A model generated the notes under the pieces. It ran no database searches and had not been told where the DNA came from. It was given only the letters and a program-made list of their open reading frames with translations. Made by a program: the position numbers and the translations under genes. A stretch of DNA of 64,000 bases from Hyperoplus lanceolatus. Its lineage: Eukaryota; Chordata; Actinopteri; Uranoscopiformes; Ammodytidae. Location: positions 20,168,501 to 20,232,500 of the forward strand of contig CM049400.1 of assembly GCA_026929865.2 (NCBI GenBank), given 5' to 3'. Shown here piece by piece: positions 21,559 to 34,182 of this stretch. How positions within the stretch are numbered: the stretch's first letter is position 1; each line of letters starts with the position of its first letter.

Positions 21559-24196
21559 GGTAACACTTTAGTTCGATAGTCCACAGTTGACACTCAACAA
21601 GCCATCAGTTGATACGCAGTTGCATGTCAACAGTGAATGAGTTTACATATCTCAACAGATACGTAACATGAATTCAACTAACTGTAAGTTAACCATAAGT
21701 TGCACTATTAGTAGAGGATTAGTTGACATTCAACAGAGCTTGTTCAACAGATAAAAAACAAGGATTCAACTAACTGTCTGTTAACTATAGGTTGCACTAT
21801 TAGTAGATGTTTAGTTGATATTCAATAGTGATTAAGTTGATACATATTTAGAATGCATTCAACTGTCAGTTAACTACTGTCAGTTAACTTAGTTGATACT
21901 CAACAAAGCTTGTCAACAAATATGTAACATGCATTCAACTAAGTGTTAGTTAACTATACAATAATTTTATTTTGTTAATTTATTTTTACAAAAACAGTCT
22001 GCAACAGACATTGTACTTTTTATTACATGTTCTTTACAAATATTCAACTATCAGTTAAGTCTCAACTTCTAGTAAGTTGACTATCAACTGCTGTTATAAA
22101 CCAATTCTCAACTTACGTTTCATATGGATCAACTTTCCCACCACTCACAAGGAACACATCTAATGAATGAACATTCAACCCTCTGTTGATCATATATGTT
22201 CATTGTAAAATAAAGATGAGAATGTTTTATCAATCAATAGGCACCCTGTGTAGGTGACTACCTGTTGATTGTCATATGACTGTCGACAAACTATCAGTCA
22301 ATATTCAACTTAGCATAAGTAGACAGGTCTTGGGACTGTCAAATTAAAGTGAAAACAGTTTAGTGTCTACACACTATTAACAGAGGAAAACAGAAAAAAT
22401 GGTTGACTATCAGTTGATTCTCAACAAACTATCAGTCGATATTCAACTAAGCATTAGTAGAGAGGTCTTAGGACTGTCAAATTAAAGTGAAAACAGTTTA
22501 GTGTCTGTAGACACTCTACAAACTAGTAACAGTACAAAATAGAGACAAGTTTTGCTCAACTGATGAGTAACACTGGATGACCCCAAAGTAAAGTTAAAAA
22601 ATATATAGGCAGCATATCTGAACAGGAAATAACATTTATTTAAAGTAAATTTAACTTTTTTCAGTAGTTACACAACATGTAGGTACTCAGCAAGTACCAT
22701 CAATACCTCTAAAAAAGACAATAAAACTACTGCATGTATTTATTTAGGTGTCACTTAGGCAATTGTTTAACGACAGATCGTCCAAAAATTGACATTCAAA
22801 AAGCTCAGTAAAGTGTACCATTACACCCAGTACCACTAGTTATGATACTGAGCAAACATATGTAATATATAACATCAGTTCTCATGAAACGCTTTGTTAT
22901 GGTAAGAAAAAGATATATAATTTTGTTATGGACCAGAATATCTGAAGCTCCTAGTAGCTCGGGAGAAAATGGATTAACAGCAATGGTGAAACAAGACACA
23001 CTGATTCAGCAGTTAGGTTTGACAAGTAAATGTAAAATACTTATTTTCTACTCTCTCTCTTCCTTGAAGTGTATGTCATTGTTGATTCTCAGTAAAACAT
23101 AAAAAAAACACAACAGTGCCATTTTTTTCATTATGGACTCAAGATAAAACAACTTAATTATCACTCTCCTGTGACCAACCACTAGTTTAACCTGGTCCTG
23201 CCACTGTTATTTGAATGAGCACATTTGAATAATTTTTCGCTCTCTTTAGATCCAGTTGTTGGGTTACTAGCCACTCCAGGCCTGCTGTACTCCTCTTCAA
23301 TTGAAGCAGTCGGGCTGAAGAATCCAGGAATCTTGTCCTATCACCCAGTTGATGAACATAGAAAGAAATGATCTGAGAATTACCACAAAATAGTTCAAAT
23401 GCATTTTGATTTCCTTTATCTAAATCATTATAGCATTGTGGTTCCACATTAAAACACATAATGCTTTCTATTGCTTTAATAAAATATATTTGGTACCCTA
23501 ATCAAATAAAATTCTCACTGAACCTTGTACAGATTGAAATTATTTTTTAATTAAAGAAACATGTAATCTCTATGACCATTCTACACAACACCACATGCAT
23601 AGACTCAGTTTTTGCTCACTTTAGACTGAAATAGCAATGTGCACTTTGAATGTGGAACATGCAAACATTTATTCAAATAGAGTTTAGTGTCTATAAACAC
23701 ACTTTATTTAGACAGATACTTGTGAAGCTAGGCAGCGCTAGGCTCATGCTAACGTTGCTAATATAGCTAGCGCGCTAGGCGCGGCGCTAATGCTAACGTG
23801 GCTATGCTAGTGGGAGGCCGCGTCGCTAATATATATGACATTATTCTTACATACACAAAACGATATCTCACAAATACCTCAGTTAACTCACCAATTATTC
23901 CCTTTGGCTAATGGCAGCATACTTGTGACCACCACGGGTCTTCAGTGTGAGATGGATTGGTTGGTCAAGCGGTCTTTAGCATATAGCTGCTGCTTTTACT
24001 GACCAGACACACAACCTTCTCTCTAGCTGCCAGTAAAGAACCTCTCGCTTAAACAGCCCTTACTAACCAAGCTGGGGGAGTTCAAGTGCTTGAAAAAAGT
24101 GGGAAATCGTAATGTCGATACAGTTAGAAATGAAATATGTTTCCTAAATAAAGTCTCTCCAAACATATTTTCACCTTCCCAAAGTTTAAAATACAC
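21559..24196. repeat. Left arm of the foldback element
   Basis: It matches the right arm in reverse almost base for base from 21559 to about 23970. From there to about 24196 the match weakens to patches (TTCAAGTGCTTGAAAAA, CTTCCCAAAGTTTAAA). The arm carries a GCTA-rich block at 23730-23830 with many GCTAGC / GCGCTA motifs. Central unpaired spacer: about 24197-24411. Confidence 0.85.
23187..23459 (-). CDS. Unrecognised frame repeated in both foldback arms (left copy)
   Basis: A 90-codon frame ends with VLIQITVAGPG and a stop; the middle reads FELFCGNSQIISFYVHQLGD. Upstream of its Met the frame stays open for about 17 further codons before a stop. The same sequence, except for the LINE-replaced start, is at 25922-26164 on the plus strand, so both copies read outward from the centre. 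I recognise no domain, signal or motif. It could be the last exon of an element gene or a captured host exon, or a chance frame kept because the arms are identical. No function is assigned. Confidence 0.3.
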   Translation of the reverse strand: MCFNVEPQCYNDLDKGNQNAFELFCGNSQIISFYVHQLGDRTRFLDSSARLLQLKRSTAGLEWLVTQQLDLKRAKNYSNVLIQITVAGPG

Positions 24197-25171
24197 ATTA
24201 ATAGATCAACATACATTTGTTTCATATAATTTCTGCTCACAATATTATCAATAATGTCCTACAGGTTATAGTTGTTATTTATCAGTAACCACTATATGTT
24301 CGCATTGTATTGCACACCACTCTATGTAGGCCTATTTAGGTCTTCTAATCTTGAGAGGTTTATACAGCCATTGCTGATATTAACAATTATATAAAAAACA
24401 TAGATACATCTATAAATATGTATTTAAACTTTGGGAAGGTGATAATATGTTTGGAGTCTGGATTTTCGAATATTATCGACATTACGATTACCCACCTTTT
24501 TCAAGCACTTGAACTGCCCCAGCGTGGTTAGGGCTTTTTCGAGACAGAGAGGGCTCGTTTTACTGACCTGGGCAGCTAAAAAATGGATGTGTGCCTGGAC
24601 AGTAAAGCTATGTGCTAAAAGCCAGCTTGACCAACCCATCCATCTCACACTGAAGACCCGTGGTGGTCACAAGTATGCTGCCAATAGCCAAAGGGAATAA
24701 TTGGTGAGTTAACTGAGGTATTTGTGAGATATCGTTTTGTGTATGTAAGAATAATGTCATATATATTAGCGACGCGGCCTCCTGCTAGCATAGCCACGTT
24801 AGCATTAGCGCCGCGCCTAGCGCGCTAGCTATATTAGCAACGTTAGCATGAGCCTAGCGCTGCCTAGCTTCACAAGTATCTGTCTAAATAAAGTGTGTTT
24901 ATAGACACTAAACTCTATTTGAATAAATGTTTGCATGTTCCACATTCAAAGTGCACATTGCTATTTCAGTCTAAAGTGAGCAAAAACTGAGTCTATGCAT
25001 GTGGTGTTATGTAGAATGGTCATAGAGATTACATGTTTCTTTAATTAAAAAATAATTTCAATCTGTACAAGGTTCAGTGAGAATTTTATTTGATTAGGGT
25101 ACCAAATATATTTTATTAAAGCAATAGAAAGCATTATGTGTTTTAATGTGGAACCACAATGCTATAATGAT

Positions 25172-25925
25172 TATTGAGGCAGTTTCTATGTCTGTCCTTG
25201 ATTACGGTGATGTGGTTTACCGGCATGCATCTCATTCATGTCTTAAACTCCTAGACTCTGTTTTTCACTCTGCTTTAAGGTTCATCACAGGAGATGCTTA
25301 TGACACACACCATTGTCTTTTATATGAAAAGGTTGGGTGGTACTCCCTTAAAGAGAGACGTGATGCACATTGGCATATTTTTATTTACAAAGCCTTGACC
25401 GGGAAGCTTCCTCGTTATTTAACAGAAATGTTGCAAATTTCAGATGGGCTTTATCAGACCCGCTCCACTGACATGCTCATGCTTTATGTCCCACAAGCCC
25501 GGTCTGAGCTGGGAAAGACAGCTTTTAGCTTCAGTGCCCCTGACTCCTGGAACAACTTACAGCAACAAATTAAACTAAATACCTTCATATCCTTTAATCA
25601 ATTTAAACAAACTATCTTAAATCTGCCAAACTCTACCTGTAACTGTTTTAATTAGGCTATATTGTACTTTCACCCATTTAATTTCATTTTAATTGCTGCC
25701 ACTCTTCACCACTATGTAAATGTTTCAATTGTTTTTTTGCTTTTTGTTTTTTTCTTCTCTTCACCTGTTGTTGTGTATTTGATGTATTTGCATTGAATAT
25801 TGTGTATGCATTGTTGTTTTTCCTTGGAATTTGTTTGAACTCGACACCATTGAAAATGAGGGTCACCCCTCAATTGGTCTCTCGAGGATAAATAAAAGTT
25901 AAATGAAAAAATGAAAATGAAATGA
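25172..25925 (+). mobile_element. 5'-truncated non-LTR retrotransposon (LINE)
   Basis: The insertion starts abruptly within coding sequence and ends with GAGGATAAATAAAAG and an (ATGAAA)-like repeat tail, typical of LINE 3' ends. The empty site is visible in the left foldback arm. A clean target duplication is not obvious; at most a few bases (ATGA/ATT) are repeated. Confidence 0.8.
25174..25655 (+). pseudogene. LINE ORF2 C-terminal fragment
   Basis: The frame reads VLDYGDVVYRHASHSCLK, LLDSVFHSALRFITGD, HIFIYKALTGKLPRYLTEML and SAPDSWNNLQQQIKL to a stop. This is the region downstream of the reverse-transcriptase palm in fish LINE ORF2 proteins, where DYGDxVY..A....L..L..V.H.ALRF.TG and W..L....K motifs are common. 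The catalytic part (with YxDD) and any endonuclease are missing because of 5' truncation. The surviving frame has no stops, suggesting a fairly recent insertion. Clade is not certain. Confidence 0.75.
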
Positions 25926-26164
25926 ATTTAGATAAAGGAAATCAAAATGCATTTGAACTATTTTGTGGTAATTCTCAGATCATTTCTTTCTATGTTCATC
26001 AACTGGGTGATAGGACAAGATTCCTGGATTCTTCAGCCCGACTGCTTCAATTGAAGAGGAGTACAGCAGGCCTGGAGTGGCTAGTAACCCAACAACTGGA
26101 TCTAAAGAGAGCGAAAAATTATTCAAATGTGCTCATTCAAATAACAGTGGCAGGACCAGGTTAA
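25922..26164 (+). CDS. Unrecognised frame repeated in both foldback arms (right copy)
   Basis: This is the outward-reading copy of the frame at 23187-23459. Its first residues (MN) come from the LINE junction and the remaining 78 residues match the left copy. The upstream part was replaced by the LINE insertion, so this copy is disrupted relative to the left one. Confidence 0.25.
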   Translation: MNLDKGNQNAFELFCGNSQIISFYVHQLGDRTRFLDSSARLLQLKRSTAGLEWLVTQQLDLKRAKNYSNVLIQITVAGPG

Positions 26165-27800
26165 ACTAGTGGTTGGTCACAGGAGAGTGATAATTAAGTT
26201 GTTTTATCTTGAGTCCATAATGAAAAAAATGGCACTGTTGTGTTTTTTTTATGTTTTACTGAGAATCAACAATGACATACACTTCAAGGAAGAGAGAGAG
26301 TAGAAAATAAGTATTTTACATTTACTTGTCAAACCTAACTGCTGAATCAGTGTGTCTTGTTTCACCATTGCTGTTAATCCATTTTCTCCCGAGCTACTAG
26401 GAGCTTCAGATATTCTGGTCCATAACAAAATTATATATCTTTTTCTTACCATAACAAAGCGTTTCATGAGAACTGATGTTATATATTACATATGTTTGCT
26501 CAGTATCATAACTAGTGGTACTGGGTGTTATGGTACACTTTACTGAGCTTTTTGAATGTCAATTTTTGGACGATCTGTCGTTAAACAATTGCCTAAGTGA
26601 CACCTAAATAAATACATGCAGTAGTTTTATTGTCTTTTTTAGAGGTATTGATGGTACTTGCTGTGTACCTACATGTTGTGTAACTACTGAAAAAAGTTAA
26701 ATTTACTTTAAATAAATGTTATTTCCTGTTCAGATATGCTGCCTATATATTTTTTAACTTTACTTTGGGGTCATCCAGTGTTACTCATCAGTTGAGCAAA
26801 ACTTGTCTCTATTTTGTACTGTTACTAGTTTGTAGAGTGTCTACAGACACTAAACTGTTTTCACTTCAATTTGACAGTCCTAAGACCTCTCTACTAATGC
26901 TTAGTTGAATATCGACTGATAGTTTGTTGAGAATCAACTGATAGTCAACCATTTTCTCTGTTTTCCTCTGTTAATAGTGTGTAGACACTAAACTGTTTTC
27001 ACTTTAATTTGACAGTCCCAAGACCTGTCTACTTATGCTAAGTTGAATATTGACTGATAGTTTGTCGACAGTCATATGACAATCAACAGGTAGTCACCTA
27101 CACAGGGTGCCTATTGATTGATAAAACATTCTCATCTTTATTTTACAATGAACATATATGATCAACAGAGGGTTGAATGTTCATTCATTAGATGTGTTCC
27201 TTGTGAGTGGTGGGAAAGTTGATCCATATGAAACGTAAGTTGAGAATTGGTTAATAACAGCAGTTGATAGTCAACTTACTAGAAGTTGACACTTAACTGA
27301 TAGTTGAATATTTGTAAAGAACATGTAATAAAAAGTACAATGTCTGTTGCAGACTGTTTTTGTAAAAATAAATTAACAAAATAAAATTATTGTATAGTTA
27401 ACTAACACTTAGTTGAATGCATGTTACATATTTGTTGACAAGCTTTGTTGAGTATCAACTAAGTTAACTGACAGTAGTTAACTGACAGTTGAATGCATTC
27501 TAAATATGTATCAACTTAATCACTATTGAATATCAACTAAACATCTACTAATAGCGCAACCTATAGTTAACAGACAGTTAGTTGAATCCTTGTTTTTTAT
27601 CTGTTGAACAAGCTCTGTTGAATGTCAACTAATCATCTACTAATAGTGCAACTTATGGTTAACTTACAGTTAGTTGAATTCATGTTACGTATCTGTTGAG
27701 ATATGTAAACTCATTCACTGTTGACATGCAACTGCGTATCAACTGATGGCTTGTTGAGTGTCAACTGTGGACTATCGAACTAAAGTGTTACCCTCCTTTC

Positions 27801-28507
27801 TACCTCACACAGTATCTCCCCCCTTTCTGCGTCTCCTCCTTTCTGTCTTATTCTCTTGCTGCAACCCCTCGAGACTAAATGCTTATAAAGAGAAAAAAGG
27901 ACACCATTTTTGCTAATTAGTTGAGGATTTAGCAGACCCAGGATATGCTGCTTAATTTTTTCATCTGCTGTCTACGGGCTGTCGACTGTCCTGTGAAGCT
28001 GAGCCTGTGTGGCTAAGAGTAGAAGAAAGAGGCAGGGTAGACACACAAATGCCTCAGTTGAGATCCTGAACCAGCCTCCAGTGGGGGTTGAGCTTAAAAC
28101 TGGGGCCAATCAGCAGTATTTAACATTTGGGTAAAAAGAAACCTCAAATAAGAATAATAAATGGCTATGTGCTGCTCCCCCATCTTTATACATGTTCAAA
28201 GGGCTTCTTTTTTTATCTGTGCATGTGTAGTAAAAAATAAAAATAAATCAAAGAAAAAGTAGTCCTGCATAACTTAATGTTTTTTTACTAGTATGTTGTA
28301 TGTACTATTTTCACTGAATCACTGTATATACCCATGTTGTACTTAATTGAGAAATATGCATATTTTAGTTTAACCTCCTACGAGGAACTTTTAAATGTTA
28401 ATAAAATAGTCTCCTTTTTTTAAGACAAACCTAACATAACACACTTATACATACAAAAATGCATGCATGCATAAAAGCACGTAATCTTTACCATAAAGAA
28501 ATCATAT
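27801..28507. other. Spacer without a recognised gene
   Basis: It starts with the second copy of the foldback TSD and pyrimidine-rich sequence. No domain-like frame and no paired TE ends were found. An ATGCATGCATGCAT run lies near 28459-28472. Confidence 0.5.
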
Positions 28508-28999
28508 AGGGGAGAACGGGGGAATCTGAGGCATCGGGTAATGTGAGCCACCCCCTGTATCTAGGCAACGGAAAACATTTGTGGTCATTTGAGATATATG
28601 TTTTCATATGGGGTCAGACCGATATCAATATTAATGAATGCACAGAGAAGGATTCACACTTGTACTTTGTGATTTATATACACTCAACAAAAATATAAAC
28701 GCAACACTTTTGTTTTTGCTCCCATTTTTCATGAGATGGACTTAAAGATCTAAAATTCATTCCAGATACACAATATTACCATTTCTCTCAAACATTATTC
28801 ACAAATCTGTCTAAATGTGTGATAGTGAGCACTTCTGCTTTGCAGAGATAATCCATCCCACCTCACAGGTGTGCCACATCAAGATGCTGATCTGACATCA
28901 TGATTAGTGCACAGGTGTGCCTTAGACTGTCCACAATAAAAGGCCACCCTGAAATGTGCATTTTTTTGCTTTATTGGGGGTCTGGGGACTCAGAACCAG

Positions 29000-30026
29000 T
29001 CAGTATCTGGTGTGACCACCATTTGCCTCATGCAGTGCAACACATCTTCTTCGCATAGAGTTTATCAGATTGTCAATTGTGGCCTGTGGAATGTTGGCCC
29101 ACTCCTCTTCAATGGCTGTGCGAAGTTGCTGGATATTAGTGGGAAGTGGTGTACGCTGTCGTATACGCCGGTCAAGCACATCCCAAACATGCTCAATGGG
29201 TGACATGTCCGCTGAGTATGCTGGCCATGCAAGAACTGGGACATTTTCAGCTTTCAAGAATTGTGTACAGATCCTTGCAACATGGGGCCGTGCATTATCT
29301 TGCTGAAACGTGAGGTGATGTTCATGGATGTATGGCACAACAATGGGCCTCAGGATCTCATCACGGTATCTCTGTGCATTCAAAATGCCATCAATAAAAT
29401 GCACCTGTGTTCTTCTTCCATAACAGATGCCTGCCCATACCATAACCCCACCACCACCATAGGCCACTCAATCCACAACATTGACATCAGCAAAGCGCTC
29501 ACCCACACGACGCCACACACGCTGTCTGCCATCTGCCCTGAACAATGTAAACCGAGATTCATCCGTGAAGAGAACACCTCTCCAACGTGCCAGACGCCAT
29601 CGAATGTGAGCATTTGCCCACTCAAGTCTGTTACGGCGACGAGCTGGAGTCAGGTCAAGACCTCGATGAGGACGACGAGCATGCAGTTGAGCTTCCCTGA
29701 GACGGTTTCTGACAGTTTGCGCAGAAATTGTTTGGTTATGCAAACCAATTGTTTCAGCAGCTGTCTCAGTGGCTGGTCTCAGACGATCTTGGAGGTGAAC
29801 CTGCTGGATGTGGAGGTCCTGGGCTGGTGTGGTTACACGTGGTCTGCGGTTGTGAGGCCGGTTGGATGTACTGCCATATTCTCTGAAACGCCTTTGGAGA
29901 TGGCTTATGGTGGAGAGGACCATTCAATGCACAAGCAACAGATCTGGTTGACATTCCTGCTGTCAGCATGCCAATTGCACGCTCCCTCAATGCTTGTGGC
30001 ATCTGTGGCATTTTGCTGTGAGACAA
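29000..30026 (-). pseudogene. Tc1-like transposase, one stop and one frameshift
   Basis: It is a Tc1-family DDE transposase. The order on the minus strand is an N-terminal helix-turn-helix (MPQALRERAIGMLTAGMSTR, 30026 onwards), a second DNA-binding part ending RPHNRRPRVTTPAQD, then the catalytic core: LFTDESRFTLF (first Asp), LTFQQDNARPHVAR (second Asp), MSPIEHVWDVLDRR (Glu), to the end NGGHTRY at 29000. A frameshift lies near 29920-29940 between ALN and TISHLQRR. An in-frame TGA at 29468-29470 splits the core after VNVVD; a C-to-T change at a CpG (CGA to TGA) would explain it. Otherwise the protein is complete and all three catalytic residues remain. Confidence 0.9.
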
Positions 30027-30219
30027 AACTGCACATTTCAGGGTGGCCCTTTATTGTGGACAGTCTAAGGCACACCTGTGCTCTAATCATGATGTCAGAT
30101 CAGCATCTTGATGTGGCACACCTGTAAGGTGGGATGGATTATCTCAGCAAAGCAGAAGTGCTCACTATCACACATTTAGACAGATTTGTGAACAATGTTT
30201 GAGAGAAATGGTAATATTG

Positions 30220-30597
30220 TAGCCTGGCTCCGCCCGCCCGCCCGCCTACTTCCGGCCAAATTTTATTTTCCCTTCAGTAGTCAGTCTGGGTGTACAGCCC
30301 ATTTCCCAGTTTTGCTGGAGATTCGACAGCCGGTCCAATCAGCGAACAGAGCGAGTGGCTGAGAATGATGACGTCGAAGTCGCGCTCCAGTTTCAGTTGC
30401 CAGAAGCCGGCTCATGACACACGTGACGACCAAACGTTATGCGATTGGTTGGCTAATCCAGAGTGGCACTGGGCAGATCCAATAGTTTTAAACTTTAACA
30501 GACACCTGCCTCCATGAGTGAACGTTTGCCAATTAAAGCACTGCCAGACCTTCTGTACAAATGAAATGAAGTACGATGGTCTGGCAGCACCAGGCTA
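30220..30597. mobile_element. TAGCCTGG element with 9-bp TSD, nested in Tc1-like element 1
   Basis: The ends TAGCCTGG (30220) and CCAGGCTA (ending 30597) are flanked by GTAATATTG (30211-30219 and 30598-30606). The other inverted repeat of the host Tc1 shows the same site uninterrupted. Internal parts (GAGCGAGTGGCTGAGAATGA, CAGAGTGGCACTGGGCAGAT) match the elements at 2857 and 44409 in reverse. It is non-coding. Confidence 0.85.
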
Positions 30598-31820
30598 GTA
30601 ATATTGTGTATCTGGAATGAATTTTAGAACTTTAAGTCCATCTCATGAAAAATGGGAGCAAAAACAAAAGTGTTGCGTTTATATTTTTGTTGAGTGTATA
30701 TGCACGCACAAATGAATACCGTCATATATAAATGTAAAATTAATCCATCTATAATAAAAAGTTTCACAAACACATTTCCGATCCACACACAAATGTGTCT
30801 TGTTTTAAATAAATGTAATATAAATCCATAAATATATTAATTTAAAAAAAATAGAATTGTCATCAAAAATGTGTTTGGATATTGTTACATTTATATACAA
30901 ACTGTTACATTTGAATTTACAAAATGTTTTTAATGTGTGAACTTCCTTGCATTCATGTGTGAATTGGTCTGTATTTGTGTGCGATTTATGAGACTCCCCT
31001 AACGTTGCTGGTTTCGCAAATGCGTTTTTTTCAACCAGGAACTAGCTATAGCCAATCGGATGTCTTCCTTGTTTTCAGCCAATCACATGAGCGCAGTCCC
31101 ACAGACAAGGGTACGTTTATGCCCAGAGACACAGAACGGTACGGTAGATGGCAGGACTGAATGAGCTCAACCTCAATGCATTATTTTTTTAAACTGCCGT
31201 GAAGTTGTTTTGCTGCGGTGGACCAAGTTTTAGGTGAATCATAAACGGGTCACCAACAATTCCAGCATTTCCAGCGTCCATTTCTCCAAAGAAGAGTTTA
31301 GTAACTTTGGCTAGAAGGCTGCTGGCTTTGCTCATGTAAGTCACATGACATTTTACTGTCTTATTAGCTTTAGTTATGCTACTACAGTGTAGTTCACTTG
31401 TGGGTGTTGCTAACATTTAGCCCTAGGCCCAGTGTTTGAAGCTAACGTAGCTAACGTTGTTATCATAGTAGCCTACTACTGAATGTTTATTTTTAGTAGG
31501 TCATGCTAGCTACCTTGATGACAATCACACAAAATATGGCCACTGAATTACGAATTATTTTATACCCTAACAGAATATCTCTGTATTACAGCATTACAGA
31601 CAGCCTACGCCAGAGTGAATGCTAGTGTTGAGGGCTAATGCGTCATTGAGCCTGAACCTCTCATCTCTACCCGGGCCGGGACCCTGGAGGACAGACGATG
31701 TGACCTACACATGCAGTAGTTAAAGAACCATGGAGAAGAAAAGGAGGTCTGATGAAGAATCTACTGATGCTAATGTAGTTAAAGATATCCTGAACTGCAC
31801 AGAACTCTCTGTATATTCTA

Positions 31821-33462
<1,642 letters not shown>

Positions 33463-34019
33463 TATTTGATTGTTTCACTTAATAAGCGTATTAGGTGAAC
33501 AAGCACACTGCATTTATTCTTCCGATAAGGACTGTTTTCTTCAGTGTCATCATTGTAAATATATTCAATTTCTTCTTAAAAGCAGAAACAAGGTTTGACT
33601 CAAAGACATCTTGAAGCTCAGCCCACTGTACCAGACCTCCAACTTGGAAGTCTTCAAGGTGTTGTCCAGGAGTGTCCACTGGTTGTCTCATTTTCATAGT
33701 TTGGATGCAGATCAGGTACTTATGAATACATATGCTAATCTTATAGTGTATGTACAATAAATGCCCAATAAACAATTAACAAACAACATATTGTACTTGC
33801 AAGTGTTCCCGTGGAGAGTGCCAGACGACGGCAGTATAAATTGCATGTCGCAGTTTGTAACATTGGTGTGCAGTAAATAATAAATGTATTATACCTCTCA
33901 AATCTCTTTATATATATTCTGTGATGGCCTACCTTGGCTGAAGGAGCATAAACTAAATTACTTTTACTATGAAAAACATTTTTGCTGTACCAGTGCATGT
34001 CCCTGTACAATAATACTTT

Positions 34020-34182
34020 CTCCAGGTCAGGAACGAGGTGCTTCAGGAGCCTCCAAGGTGCAGGACGCTTCTTCAAGGCCTTGAACCAAATGTTTCTCAA
34101 CCCTTATGCCTTAGAAGCTGCTCTACGTATATATAGGGCACATTATGGAACCCTGCCTTTGAGAAGGAAAGCAGCTTACTAG
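34020..34182 (+). pseudogene. Second P2X7-C-terminal-like fragment
   Basis: The plus frame contains FLNPYALEAALRIYRAHYGT, then LPLRRKAAY. This resembles the segment just N-terminal to the YRxFxxW part of P2X7-like C-terminal domains (NPWVLxxAxxxYxxxYG pattern). The fragment at 17674-17865 carries the following part of such a domain. The match is short, from memory, and the frame ends at once. It lies between the arms of the inverted repeat at 31721-34992. Confidence 0.35.

Larger units (their letters stand above)
21559..27792. mobile_element. Giant foldback (palindromic) DNA element, 6.2 kb
   Basis: The ends GGTAACACTTTAGTTCGATA (21559) and its reverse complement (ending 27792) are flanked by a perfect 8-bp duplication, CTCCTTTC (21551-21558 and 27793-27800), so the whole palindrome moved or was inserted as one unit. 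The arms run about 2.6 kb inward. The right arm is longer only because of a LINE fragment (25172-25925). The outer 0.9 kb of each arm is crowded with TCAACT / AGTTGA-type motifs, probably subterminal binding sites. One unrecognised frame is repeated in both arms. An 8-bp TSD fits hAT-like or Zisupton-like enzymes, but no transposase is recognised, so the superfamily is unknown. Confidence 0.85.
24412..27792. repeat. Right arm of the foldback element, with LINE insertion
   Basis: Reverse complement of the left arm. The inner part (24412-24640) is diverged and the rest is close to identical. The alignment is broken once, after AACCACAATGCTATAATGAT at about 25171, by 754 bp of LINE sequence, and resumes at TTTAGATAAAGGAAATC (about 25926). 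Confidence 0.85.
28681..30696 (-). mobile_element. Tc1-like element 1 (CACTCAACAAAAATAT ends)
   Basis: The ends CACTCAACAAAAATATAAAC and its reverse complement are flanked by TA (28679-28680 and 30697-30698). The inverted repeats are long, roughly 290 bp including the CAGGTGTGCC block. The right repeat is split by a 378-bp element at 30220-30597; removing it and one TSD copy restores the match to the left repeat. Transposase on the minus strand. Confidence 0.9.

Noticed and set aside
22805-22999. 64-codon minus frame mirrored at 26352-26546
   Set aside because: The duplication is explained by the palindrome; the frame overlaps another frame on the opposite strand equally well, and neither has recognisable motifs.
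29261-30127. Plus-strand 288-codon open frame
   Set aside because: It is antisense to the Tc1-like transposase, whose minus-strand motifs are unmistakable; the plus frame has no domain.
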